DNA of 64,000 nt from Inia geoffrensis (lineage: Eukaryota; Chordata; Mammalia; Artiodactyla; Iniidae), in the NCBI GenBank assembly GCA_036417435.1, contig CM070902.1:134281886-134345885 (forward strand), read 5' to 3'. Shown in pieces: positions 23,267-35,000 of this stretch (position 1 is its first letter; each line of letters opens with the position of its first letter). The notes under the pieces were generated by a model. That model did no database searches. It saw only the letters and a program-made list of their open reading frames with translations, and was not told the DNA's origin. The translations under genes were made by a program, and so were the position numbers.

Positions 23267-23699
23267 GCATAGGTATATTAAAATTCCCTCAAACACTGCT
23301 GGTTCTCACCCGATGTGGCTTTAGGAATTCATTTGTGTGAACTTTCCACTGGTGCTACGGGGAAAGAATCCAGGCTGCAGTGTTTGAAGAGTACGTGGCA
23401 AAAGAACCCAGAACAAACTAGAAAATATTTCCAACAAATATAAACTGAAGACTATCCTTATATATAAAAGAAGATGTTTGTTAGAAAAAGAATATCCCAG
23501 GAGAATAATAAGCAAAAGACTTACACACGTACATCACAAAAGATTTGTAAAAGGCCAAAGAATATGGGGAAAAAAGCTCCAATTCATTAGTATTCAAAGA
23601 AATTCAGTAAGTCATGATGCTATTGTCATTTGAAATAAAATCCCCAAATTAACAATATAGAAATACAATACAGATATATACATATATACCCACGATAAA

Positions 23700-24200
23700 A
23701 TGTTACTTTACCTGCCCTAGTTCAGCGTCATATACTCTGCCACCCACTTTCCTACACCACACTGGCAGTCTGATCCTTCTGAAACTAAAACCGACTGTCA
23801 CTTCCTTGCCTGGAACCCTTCAGTGGGCCCCATTCCATTGGAGGCCCCTTGGCCTAGACAGCGTTAGGGTCCCCAGAATCTGCCACTGGTTGTTCCTCCT
23901 CCCATGTCCAGCACCACCCTTTGGGCTCAAGCTATACACAGTGCAGATGATCATCTGCAGCTGTTCGACCTTCTTGTTTACTCATAAATTTCCCTGGAAT
24001 ACCTAAAGCCTTTCCCCCCAGGAAACTTCCTGAGCCGGAGCCCCTACGGCACTCTGGGCTTAGTGCCATCATTTCACTTAGCACAGAGCCCGGAAATCCC
24101 AGTCCTCTCCTTAGAATGTAAGCTACAAGCTAGGACTGTCTTGTTAATTTTTGTATCCACGGTGCTAGCACAGTATCTACTTGGTACGCAGAATGATTAG
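23700..24200 (+). mobile_element. L2 LINE fragment
   Basis: L2 3'-region text, including 'cttgcctggaacccttcagt' and the terminal 'gaatgtaagctacaagctag' with 'gctagcacagtatctacttg'. Confidence 0.6.
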
Positions 24201-25033
24201 CATTTAAATTGTTTTGTTCATTCCTTTCTTTCATTTTCTTTTACTATTTGAAATGTTCAGTACTGAGTTTAGAAAAGAGTGTTGGTGATTATACAGACAG
24301 ACCATTGGAACTTGAGTATTCTAACTTTTTAACTAGACCTTTCTCTGTAAACCAATGTTCATCACATAAACCTTAGAAACTGACTGTAGATCCAACCTGA
24401 ATTTAAAAGTAAATGAGAATTAATCATCTACCACATGTATTTTCCCTAAGGAAAACAGCTAAAGGCAAAAGCTCTTCCAGAACATAGAGACAGGTTTCCA
24501 CAGAAGGCAATGGCTTTGAGACATATTAAAAAGGAAGAAAAAAAGAAAAAAAGAGAGGAAGGAAAAGTTAGGAAACTTGGATACAATCTTAACTTTAAAA
24601 ATACAATTTTGGCTTTAGTTTGTGAATGTTTTCAATTTGGGGACTCAATGGTATTGACTACAGGTGACACACAATCACCTTGACCTCAGCAGAAAACCTT
24701 GAGAATGCTCTGCAATGGCTGTATCTAAAGGAAACAGATGTTTGCCTTTCAGATGTATGGTATGACTCAATGAACACATCCCTTGCCAAACGGTTATATA
24801 TAGCTCGAGGATTTTTAAATCAAATATTGATTATTCAGCTAAGTAAAAAAAAAATTCAGCAACATACATAATCACACATATCCTCTTCCCTCATGTTAAG
24901 CTTTCACACAGGCGGCTTTCTGAGGCAGCATGTAAAGGTGCCAAAAGCAAACTGATACATGAAAAGGGCATGCTAGGAAAACTGGAGAAAAAATGCCATT
25001 TACTCATAAATATGCTTCACTTTATCTGGAGAA
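24201..25033. other. Intergenic downstream of TMEM192
   Basis: AT-rich. No neighbouring gene was recognised. In human the genes on this side include TRIM60/TRIM61, but no RING, B-box or SPRY coding sequence could be seen anywhere in 1-25000. Confidence 0.4.
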
Positions 25034-25933
25034 TTAGATATGTTTAATATCTATATATAAGTTGATATGACATTTTTTCATCATAATTTTTAAGTATAAT
25101 CCAAGACTAAAAAACATATTCTTTTTTTCTTTCAAACTTAAAGCTACAGAAGACCCCTTTCTTATCACTGAACTTATTGATCCAAAGACAGTCGGTACTG
25201 AAATACATGGCTACCTCTCAAAGAAGGGCCAAAATAAAGAGAAAGCCCGAAGTCTTCTCTAACTATTTCAGCTACTGCCAATGGCAGGCGCTCCTGCTTT
25301 CACAGGCAGCACTGGTCGGTCTAAAGCTGGTCCAAGTAATCTTCAAATCTTATTTCTAGAGAATGGAAGCCTGTAGGGGCTGCAAAGTAAATCATCCAGT
25401 GAGACCTTGGTCCTACAGTGATGAAATTCTTATAAAAGCTATAAAGGCCAAGGCTATCCAATACCACACAAGCATATAAAATACATAAGGCTCCATGGGA
25501 AAAAACACTAACCATGAGAAATTATGACTTCTCTCACCAGTATAAAAGTGGGAAAAACTCAAGCCCAGTTTTAAATAGGTTGTCATTTCAGACTTCCTCT
25601 ATAGAAAGCCAAATTATTACCAGGTCCCAATGAGTATGGAAGAAGTGCTGGTCAAGGAGATGTTTAATCTATACCTTTGATCCTAGGATAAACCAGGCAG
25701 TTAAATAATTTCAAAATGTGCAAAACAGACACTCCCCTTGAGTTCGCGAGGTGCTACAAAGTGTCTTTCAAATGATCCGCGAGTCCAACTTATTAAACAG
25801 CCACACACGTGAGAACCAAATTCAGGTTTCCAACAGAAATTGTAGAATGTTACTTGGCAAAACTGCATTTCCCTAAGACAGCTTGTCAGGTAGCTGGTCA
25901 GTCTAAATTACTCTGGCTCCTCTGGAATTGCTG
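25034..25933 (-). other. TMEM192: Probable TMEM192 3' UTR
   Basis: Follows the TMEM192 stop directly and shows no repeat insertion that I can name. A minus-strand ATTAAA signal lies at about 25040, with another near 25662. Either could be the polyadenylation site. The end point is inferred only from the usual length of the transcript. Confidence 0.35.
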
Positions 25934-26072
25934 TCAAATCCCACTTGGCTGAGAGCTGAGGTCAGAGGACGTGAAGGCCAGCAGACGCTGGCTGAGCAGG
26001 GCATTGTGCCGCTTCAGGTACACTATGATGTCTCCTTGCTTCTCCACAATCTCTTCCAGGCTTGAGAGAGTC
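25934..26072 (-). CDS. TMEM192: TMEM192 coding exon 6 (last)
   Basis: Acceptor TTCTGTGCAG ends at 26073 and the stop TGA is at 25934-25936. It encodes residues 220-265, including the conserved [12 protein letters not shown] and [10 protein letters not shown] blocks. The tail reads [11 protein letters not shown] where the human protein, as I recall it, has a GC dipeptide before QPS. Confidence 0.96.
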
Positions 26073-29000
26073 CTGCACAGAACCAAAGTATTCATGAGTT
26101 ACACATGTTCACCAAAAGTCTCTTTGCAAATGGATCTCTACTAGTTTTCAGTACAGCACGTTATATCCGTTACTTTTTCTTAGATTTTATAAGCCAAGGC
26201 AATATCCCCACATGAGATTCTTTCTTTAGACTTGGTTTCACCACAGCTGAGAGGAAGTAAACAAATCTAACATAGTCGTAAACATATTTTAACATATGCA
26301 GAGTCCTAACTCCAAGCATCAGAATGGTCTCTAGATTTCCAGATGTAATAAACTTTTAAATCTCTTTCACTAATCTTTTACTCCACACTTACCTGAATCC
26401 AGTCTCCGAGGTAATATTGCTGGGGTAAGCATAGATTTTTTCTTCTTCAAGTACATCAGGCTGTGGCTTGGCTTTATTAAATTTTCGAATTTTCACTAAA
26501 ATAATAAAGTCATTATTGTCAGGTTATCCAATTAGAAAAATTTTCTAATTCCATTTATTCAAATTTCATTAGTAATTGGCTATTCTTTTCAAGTAATATG
26601 CAAAAAAAAAAAAAAAAACGGTTCATAAAGTAAATAAATAGGGAAAATGTGCTAAAAGGGAATGGAAATGCTGATGCAGAGGCAGAAGAGTCAGGAAAAA
26701 GCCATCAGAGCTCATTGCCCGGAAGTGAAGACACGTGGAAGAGCCAGGGCATTCGGCGACCTGGAGGCCACTGACGAACCTGAAGCCCTAACCCCAACAT
26801 GAGTGTCCTTGGAGACGTGACCTTTGGTGAGGTGCTCAAAGTAAGAACAAAGTAATGGGGGCGGTGCTGATCTGAGAGATGAAGGGACAGCAGGAATGCA
26901 CCTGCACAGAGCAAAGGCCACGTGAGGACACAGCGAGAGGCGGCCACCTACACACCAAGGAAGAAGCCTCTGGAGTAGCCAGGCCTGCAACACCCTGATC
27001 TCAGAGGTCCAGCCTCCACAACTGAGAGAAAGTAAGTTTGTGTGTCTTAGTCACCCAGGCTGGGTATGTGCTCTGGCAGCCCCAGCAGCCTAATGCACGT
27101 GGGTAGAAGTCTGCTGCAGAGAGTTGAATAATCAGACACAACAAGGCTGCTGTTCCCAACCTCGCAGGTTTGGCTACAGGCTGAGCCGAACAATCTGCAT
27201 GTCTGAGTAAGAGCCACTGTCCGGGGGCCCTGCCCCACCTGCGTAATAACCCTGGGACACGGCTGGAATGAGCACTCCTACCACAGATGGTGACAAGGGG
27301 ACAAGAGAAAGGGCTGAGCCAGGCCTCAGTGATGGCAGTGACTGTCCAATGAGACTGGCCTTGAGAATTGTTCGTGTAGCTCCAAATGGGTCAAGTATTC
27401 AACACGTGGGAAGGGGGAGGGTAGGTGGGTTAGGCCCCAGCACAATTTTTAAAAACTCCACATATGATTCTTTCCTTTCTTGTAACAACCCTTGAGATAT
27501 AATTCACATACAATGCAATTCCTTCAAAGTGTACAATTCAATGGTTCGGTACATTCAAACAGTTGTGCAACCATCTCCACAATTAATTTTAGAACATCTT
27601 GTCACCCCAAAAAGAAGCCTGGGATCCATAAGCAGTCACTCTCTAGGTATCCCCACCTCCAGGACTAGGCAGCCACTAATGTGTTCTCCTTCTCTATAGA
27701 TGTGCCTGCTCTGGGCATTCCAAGTACACAGAATCATACAATATTTACGTCTGGCTTTTTTTTCTCTCAGCATAATGCTTTCAAGGTTCATCCATAATGT
27801 AAGTGTCAGTGCTTCATTCCACTATTCCTTCCTTTTTGTGGCTGAATACTATCCTCTGTATGGATAGAACACCTTCTGTTGGTCTAGTCATCACTTTATC
27901 CTAACACCATTTAGGTTGTTTCCACTTTTGGCTGCTATAAATAATGCCATTTGGAACATCTGTGTAAAAGTACACATGGACCCAGAAGTGCATGTGCTGA
28001 GTCATATGTTCAACCTGTCATGGAACTCCCAGGACCCACAGACGATTCTGATGTGACTCTCAGATGAGAATGAGGCTGAAGAAGATTAAACAAAGAGGTT
28101 AAACAGAAATGTGAGAAGGTTAGGAGACATGCAGAGGGTTCATCAGAAAGGACCAGAAGGAAGTGGGCAGTGAGATGCCGAGAGAACCAGTGAGGGAGTG
28201 TAACAAGAAGCCCTTGATTTTTAGGTGGTGGCCAAGAGAGTTAGAAATGAGAAGCCCCTCACACAAAAACAGACACACACAGATCAACGCACAGAAACAG
28301 AACAGAGGACACAGAAATAAACCCACACACTTATGGTCAATTAATCCATGACAAGGGAAGCAAGAATACACAATGGAGAAAAGAATCTCTTCAATAAGCA
28401 TTGCTGGGAAAACTGGACAGCTACATGTAAAAAACGAAATTAGAACAGTCTCCAACACCATATACAAAAATAAACTCAAAATGGATTAAACACCTAAATG
28501 TAAGGCTAGAGACTATAAAACTGCTAGAGGAAAACATAGGCAGGACACTCTGACATAAATTGCAACAATGTTTTTTTGATCCATATCCTGCAGTAATGGA
28601 AATATAAGCAAAAATAAACAAATGGGACTTAATGAAACTTAAAAGCTTTTGCACAGCAAAGGAAACCATAAACAACACAAAAACAAAACTTACAGAATGG
28701 AAGAAAATATTTCCAAACCACGAGACCAACAAGGGATTAATTTCCAAAATATACAAACAGCTCACATAGCTCAATATCAAAAAAACAAACAAACAACCCA
28801 ATCAAAAATTCGGCAAAACTCCTACACAGACATTTCTCCAAGAAGACATCAAGATGATCAACAGACACATGAAAAGATGCGCAACACGGCTCATCAGAGA
28901 AATGCAAATCAAAACTACAATGAGGTATCACCTCACACCAGTCAGAATGGCCATCATCAAAAGTCTACAAAAAAGGGCTTCCTTGGTGGTGCAGTGGTTG

Positions 29001-32000
29001 AGTCCGCCTGCCGATGCAGGGGACATGGGTTCATGCCCCGGTCTGGGAAGATCCCACATGCCGCAGAGCGGCTGGGCCCGTGAGCCATGGCCACTGAGCC
29101 CGCACGTCCGGAGGCTGTGCTCTTCAACGGGAGAGGCCACAACAGTGAGAGGCCTGCGTACTGCAAAAAAAAAAAAAAAAAAAGTCTACAAATGCAAATA
29201 AAATAAAATAAATAAAATAAAAAGTCTACAAATAATAAATGCTGGAGGGGGTGTGGAGAAAAGGGAACCCTCCTGCACTGTTGGGGGGAATGTAAATTGG
29301 TACAGCCACTATGGAAAACAGTATGGAGGTTTGTTAAAAAACTAAAAGCAGATTTACCATATGATCCAGCAATCCCACTCCTGGGCATATATCCAGAGGA
29401 AAAACATGGTTCAAAAGGATACATGCAGGGGACTTCCCTGGTGGCACAGTGGTTAAGAATGTGCCTGCCAATACAGGGGACACGGGTTCCAGCCCTGGTC
29501 TGGGAAGATCCCACATGCAGCGGAGCAACTAAGCCCATGCATTACAACTACTGAGCCTGTGCTCTAGAGCCCCTGAGCCACAACTACTGAGTCCACATGC
29601 CACAACTACTGAAGCCTGTGCACCTAGAGCCTGTGCTCCGCAACAACAGAAGAAGTCACTGCAATGAGAAGTCTTAGCAATGCAATGAAAAACAGCCCCC
29701 GCTTGCCACAACTAGAGAAAGCCCGCACGCAGCAACGAAAACCCAATGCAGCCAAAAATAAATAAATAAAAATAAATAAATCTGTTTAAAGAAAAAAAGG
29801 ATACATGCACCTCAAGGTTCACTGCAGCATTTTTTACAATAGCCAAGACATGGAAGCAACCTAAATGTCCATAGATGAATGGATAAAGAAGACATGACAC
29901 ATATATACAATGGAATATTACTCAGCCATGAAAAAGAATAAAATAATGCCATTTACAGCAACATGGATAGACCTAGAGATTATCATACTACACGAAATAA
30001 GTCAGACAGAGCAAGACAAATATCGTGTGATTATCACTTATATGTGGAATCTAAAATATGATACAAATGAACTTACTTACAAAACAGAAATAAACTCACA
30101 GACACAGAAAACAAACTATGGTTTCCAAAGGGGAAACAGGGTGTGCAGGGAGGGATAAATTAGCAGTTTAGGAATAACAGATACACACTACCGTATATAA
30201 AATAGACAAACAACAAGGACCTATTGTATAGCACAGGAAACTATATTCAATATCTTGTAATAACTTAGAGTGGACAAGAATCTGAAAAAGAATATATACA
30301 TGTGAATCATTTTTCTGTACACCTGAAACTAGTACAACACTGTAAATCAACTATACTTCAAAAAAAAAAGATATGAATAGCCCCTTGGCTTCCGATGGCA
30401 TGACAACAGCACGCCCACCCAAGGGCAGACAGGGACTGAGCGCTGGGCTCCACCACGCAGGCCGGGAGAGCTCAACAAAAGAGAAGATGGGGTCATCAGG
30501 GGGCCAGGCAGGATGCCAGGAAGCCAGCTTCCCAGGACAAGTAAAGAATGCATCTCAAGGAGGGAGCGAGCCACTGTGTCCAGTGCCACTCAGGAGATGA
30601 AGGCTGAGACTCGACTGTCCCATGAGGCTTGCCTCTAAATTGGAGTTACATTCATATGGCATCTCCTTATAATGGTGTCTTCCACATAATAACTCCAAGA
30701 TAAATGAAGAAACTTGGAACAAGTTTCTTGAACTGGGCAAAAAGAAATAACAGTTACAGGATATTAAAGTAAAAGTTAAGAGGCAGAAATAAAAGACAAT
30801 AGCTCAACAACAGAAAAATGTCAATCTTTCAGACTCATCTTTGTGGGGTTTTTTTTTCCTGAAGGTGTTCCATTTTTTTTTTAATTGAAGTACAGTTGAT
30901 TTACAATGTTGTGATAGTTTCTGGTGTTTGTGGTTTCTAAAATAAATTAAATTCCATGCAGTCAGCATATATCAGATCACAGGCCAGGCAATAACACCAG
31001 TGCAATCTACATGGAATGAGAATCTTCCACTCTTCCTTTCCACCACAATAAGCCAAGGAGAGCTCTCACTAAACCGCAGGACACTGGACATGGGCCTGCT
31101 GCTCCTTACAGTCCTTTCCTCCTGAGCGGAAGCCCGAACATCAGGGCTACTGGAAGACTGGTAACTGAGTGGCATTTTTTGAATCCTTGCTTATTTATTT
31201 ATTTTATTTTTTTATTTTTTTGCGATACGTGGGCCTCTCACTGTTGTGGCCTCTCCCGTCGAGGAGCACAGGCTCTGGACGCGCAGGCTCAGTGGCCATG
31301 GCTCACGGGCCCAGGCGCTCCACGGCACGTGAGATCTTCCCGGACCGGGGCACGAACCCGTGTCCCCTGCATCAGCAGGCGGACTCTCAACCACTGCACC
31401 ACCAGGGAAGCCCCGTTGCTTATTTTTAAACAAATGGAAAGCTAATCAAATCACAACAAAGCTTTTAAGTTTTATTTCCCTTGTTTTTTCCTACAGAGGC
31501 AGTCAGGTGCCCAATGAGAAGAGTCCATTTTGACTTTTAGAGATTAACTACTTTGCTGCAGACAAATTAGTCAAGTTTAGATTAGAATTAGTATATCAAA
31601 GAATCATATCATGAAGAGTTACTATCAGCATTACCAAAACTAGGTATCTTTTAAATCTTTTTATTATAGAGAAGCGAGAAAAATGCATGTATCAGGGAAT
31701 CAACCTTAAATTTTTTGTGATACACTGAACAAAGTCAACATTTACCCTAGAAGCCTTAAGAAGAGGCACAAAACAGTAAAATGAAACACAAGCTTTGGCC
31801 CATGTGACTTTTCCTTCATAACTGAAGAAATAAACTTTCAAAATGGACAGATAAGGTATTTTATTGTCACAAAACAACTGTTGCTCAATGCCACCAAATT
31901 AGCTGCTATTACAGATTTTAGTGCATGTCAGTACTGCAGCAGGAATGAAATCTTGTTTCTTCTGGGCTTGGAGTTTTTCTCTTCAGGTATCCTTCCATCT

Positions 32001-35000
32001 ATTTTTCATCTTAACATGTTTGAAGCTTATTTAATTTTACCACTGAGAGTTTTGAGAAACAGCCAGACAGAACAATCCTCAAGACAGTTCTAAATTTAGA
32101 AAGAAGTGGGTTCTTAAATGGTTTATCAAAATCAAGTTTGGACTAAATGCAGTTTTGCATGTATTATTTATTTATTTTATTTTACTTTTATTTTGCCGCA
32201 CAGCGTGTGGGATCTTACCCCTACCAGGGACTGAACCCATGCCCCCTTCAGTGGAAGCGCAGAGTCTTAACCACTGGACAGCCAGGGAAGTCCTATATTT
32301 AGCTATATTTTAATTTAAAGCCAGACTTACATCTCAGTTGCCTTTGAGGATGCAAAAGTTTGTAGATCTTTTTTATTTTTTCATTTTCTTCTTTTTTTTT
32401 TAATGGAAAGCCTTCATTCTAGTTGATAAGAATTTGTTGATGACACAACTTTAGAAATGTGACTCACCGGTATGTTCCTGGTGGTTTGAAATTAGAGGAG
32501 TCTGGATGTGGTCAGCAATGAGGTATGGGTGCTCAATAGGGTAACGGCCACGTAGAAAAAGTTTCCCGCCAGAAAGGTAATAGGCTGGGCTTCAGGTGGG
32601 GGTGCGACCAGCAGTGAAAGGCCTTTCTATAAGAACAGGCTCCTTGTCATTCTCACCTGTGTACACGAGCAGGCACGTCAGGGAACAGACCAGCTCCACG
32701 GCCAGGGTGGCCAGAATGAGGTCCAGGTACAGCGCACTGGGCTCGGGGAAGGAGTGCTGCAGGCAGAGCAGGAGGAGTAGCGCCGTGTTGCCTGCGGGGA
32801 GGAGACGCAGCGTGCGTGGTGCGTGGGTGGGGCCGAGTCCCGGAGCCCGCGCCCCCGCCCCCGGCCGCAGCCCCCGCAAGGGTACCGCGAGGGCACGGGC
32901 ACCCACCCAGCTACGCGGCGACGAAGGAAGGTAGAGATGGAAATCAAACGTAACACGGCTAAGAGCAAATGATGCCCCATGACACAAATACCTAAGAATA
33001 TGGACTTTTTTAAAACTCAAGGAGTGAGTTTCTACGAGGACCCGGTGGCCCCTTCTGGTCATGCAGCACAGTAAAGGACGCGCCGAGTATCCAGAAAAAA
33101 ACCGGGGACACGCTGCTGACCTTGGACAGATGACCTAACACCTCCACTCCTTGTCTGAAAAATGGGCTGACAATAAATATGAGCTGTTTCCCCCCTGCTC
33201 AGCATATCCATTATTTATTTTTAAGACCATTTTAACCTCATTCTGCCCTTACAGTCTGAAGACTGTCAAAGAAAAGTTTAGGCAGAAGTCATTCCTGTAA
33301 TGTTTTATCTTAGAATTTCCTAAAACTAACATATTTATCCAAGTCTGATCGAGGCTGGGGAGATGCTCATTTGATTTACCTTCTGCTTCTTGGTACAAAG
33401 GGATGACTGTGAGCCAAAGAACCCTGTTTAAATTACCTATCAGAAGTCCCTCTACACAAAGCAATGGTCCAGCACAAATCCCTACGCCCTCCCCTTACAC
33501 TCACAAATGTCACAGTGTCTTAGCATGTTGACCAATAGCTCAATTTATGAATTGGTTTTGTGTACAAGACAAATATAACTTTACAGCTTTACGGAGAGGA
33601 AAAAACTAGGGAAAAACCTCTGCAGGGAAAGTGAACACACAGTTTCCAGAGGATTTCTGATGCCCTGAGCAAGGCCTGTGTCAGCAGTGTGGCAGGTCAC
33701 AGGGTGAACTTGCAGGCTGGCAGCAGAGACTGCAGAAGTAAGACATTCCCCTGAATGATAAGCACTGTGGACATCATGAGAGCACCCTGCCCAGCACCAT
33801 GTCTCCAAGGGTCAAGTTTTCGCTTCAGTGAAAAGAACAAATATGCAACTTGCTATGCAGCTAATAACATTTGATAGAGTTCAGGATATATTTCGATCTA
33901 AGGAAGGAGAACAGATAAATCAGATAAATATTTTTAACTTATTTGGAAGGAAAGCAAAGCCCCTTCTCCCATCTCCACAAAATAAAGTAAAATCAATTTA
34001 TTTTTCTCTCTGCAGAGAATAACAAGCATCAGGATGAAACCAGACAATACCCAGCAATACTATCACAGGCAAAAAAAAAAAAAGAATGGTTACACCCTTT
34101 GGATTAGCTGGAAGTTCTATATCTTCATAGATTTACCTTCTTTTTCTTCAAATAAGAAAAAAAATATTTAAAGAAAATAGAAACAAAGTAAACACCTGCC
34201 CCAATTCTCCTGGATTTTCTGGGTCCTTATATGAGTAAATTAAAAGTGATGCCGTCTGTGATTAAATTGAGGGTCCAATTGTTTAGAAACAGACTGTGAT
34301 TAAGGGTCACATGTGTAGCAATAATTTGAAAGTCAGAGGAAAGGCAAAGATTAGACAATCTCTTGGTGGGCCTCAAAAATACTATTTCCAAACCATCAGT
34401 GGAGAAACTGAACATTATTTTGGTCAGTATACAAATAGGTTTCTGCTTTTCTCTTTGGCAGAGGCGCAAAGATTATAGGGACATCTTCTGGCCAAAAACA
34501 AGTACTGCAATCAGCAGTAGAAGTAGAAACCGCACTCTTCCTCTGGGGGCAGTAAAGGCCGCCCCTTGGAGGTGCTTCAAGACCAGCCACTCCAATACAA
34601 TGTTTCTTTCTCTGCAACCGCTGGGCCCTCCCGCTCCCATTGACAACCTCGCTGAGCAGATGAACTCACAGCCTGCCCTTTAAGAAAGTGCACTACCAGA
34701 ACACAGGAAAACCATTAAATTCTGTAGAGCTGTTTTTCTGGGGAAAAATTAATTTCTAATTTGGTTTCAAAATGTTCAAACATTTATTCTGGACTCAAAT
34801 TGAAAAAGAGGGCTTTTTAGAAAAGGTAGAAACCTTGACAATTAGGCAAAAATACCTAAAGAAGTTCAATTTAATTCGATTAAGCCTTTAAATTGTCTGC
34901 ATCCTGGATGGACTTTCTGACCTTGCCTTCATAAACTGTTTTCCAGGTTTTCTGTTTTAGTAATACATCTTATTATATAACAGTTTCTCTCTTACTGCGG

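Larger units (their letters stand above)
28270..30370 (+). mobile_element. 5'-truncated L1 with two nested SINEs (TMEM192 intron 4)
   Basis: ORF2 C-terminal sequence starts around 28270 and runs through 'aatggattaaacacctaaat', 'aagggaaccctcctgcactg', 'tggaatattactcagccatg' and the 3' UTR to an A tail at 30360-30370. It is antisense to TMEM192. It is split by SINEs at 28975-29183 and 29428-29797, each with its own TSD. The L1 frames are broken. Confidence 0.9.

Noticed and set aside
1..25000. TRIM60/TRIM61-type genes expected from human synteny
   Set aside because: No RING, B-box or B30.2 coding signature was seen in any frame.
28957..29554. Long frames over the nested SINEs
   Set aside because: The recurrent [15 protein letters not shown] and GSRAQPL-like peptides also occur at 4155, 31169, 39100, 58620 and 61405. 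They are translations of CHR SINEs.
32592..33062. 156-codon minus frame
   Set aside because: It contains TMEM192 exon 4 but extends through both splice sites; only 32657-32791 is coding.
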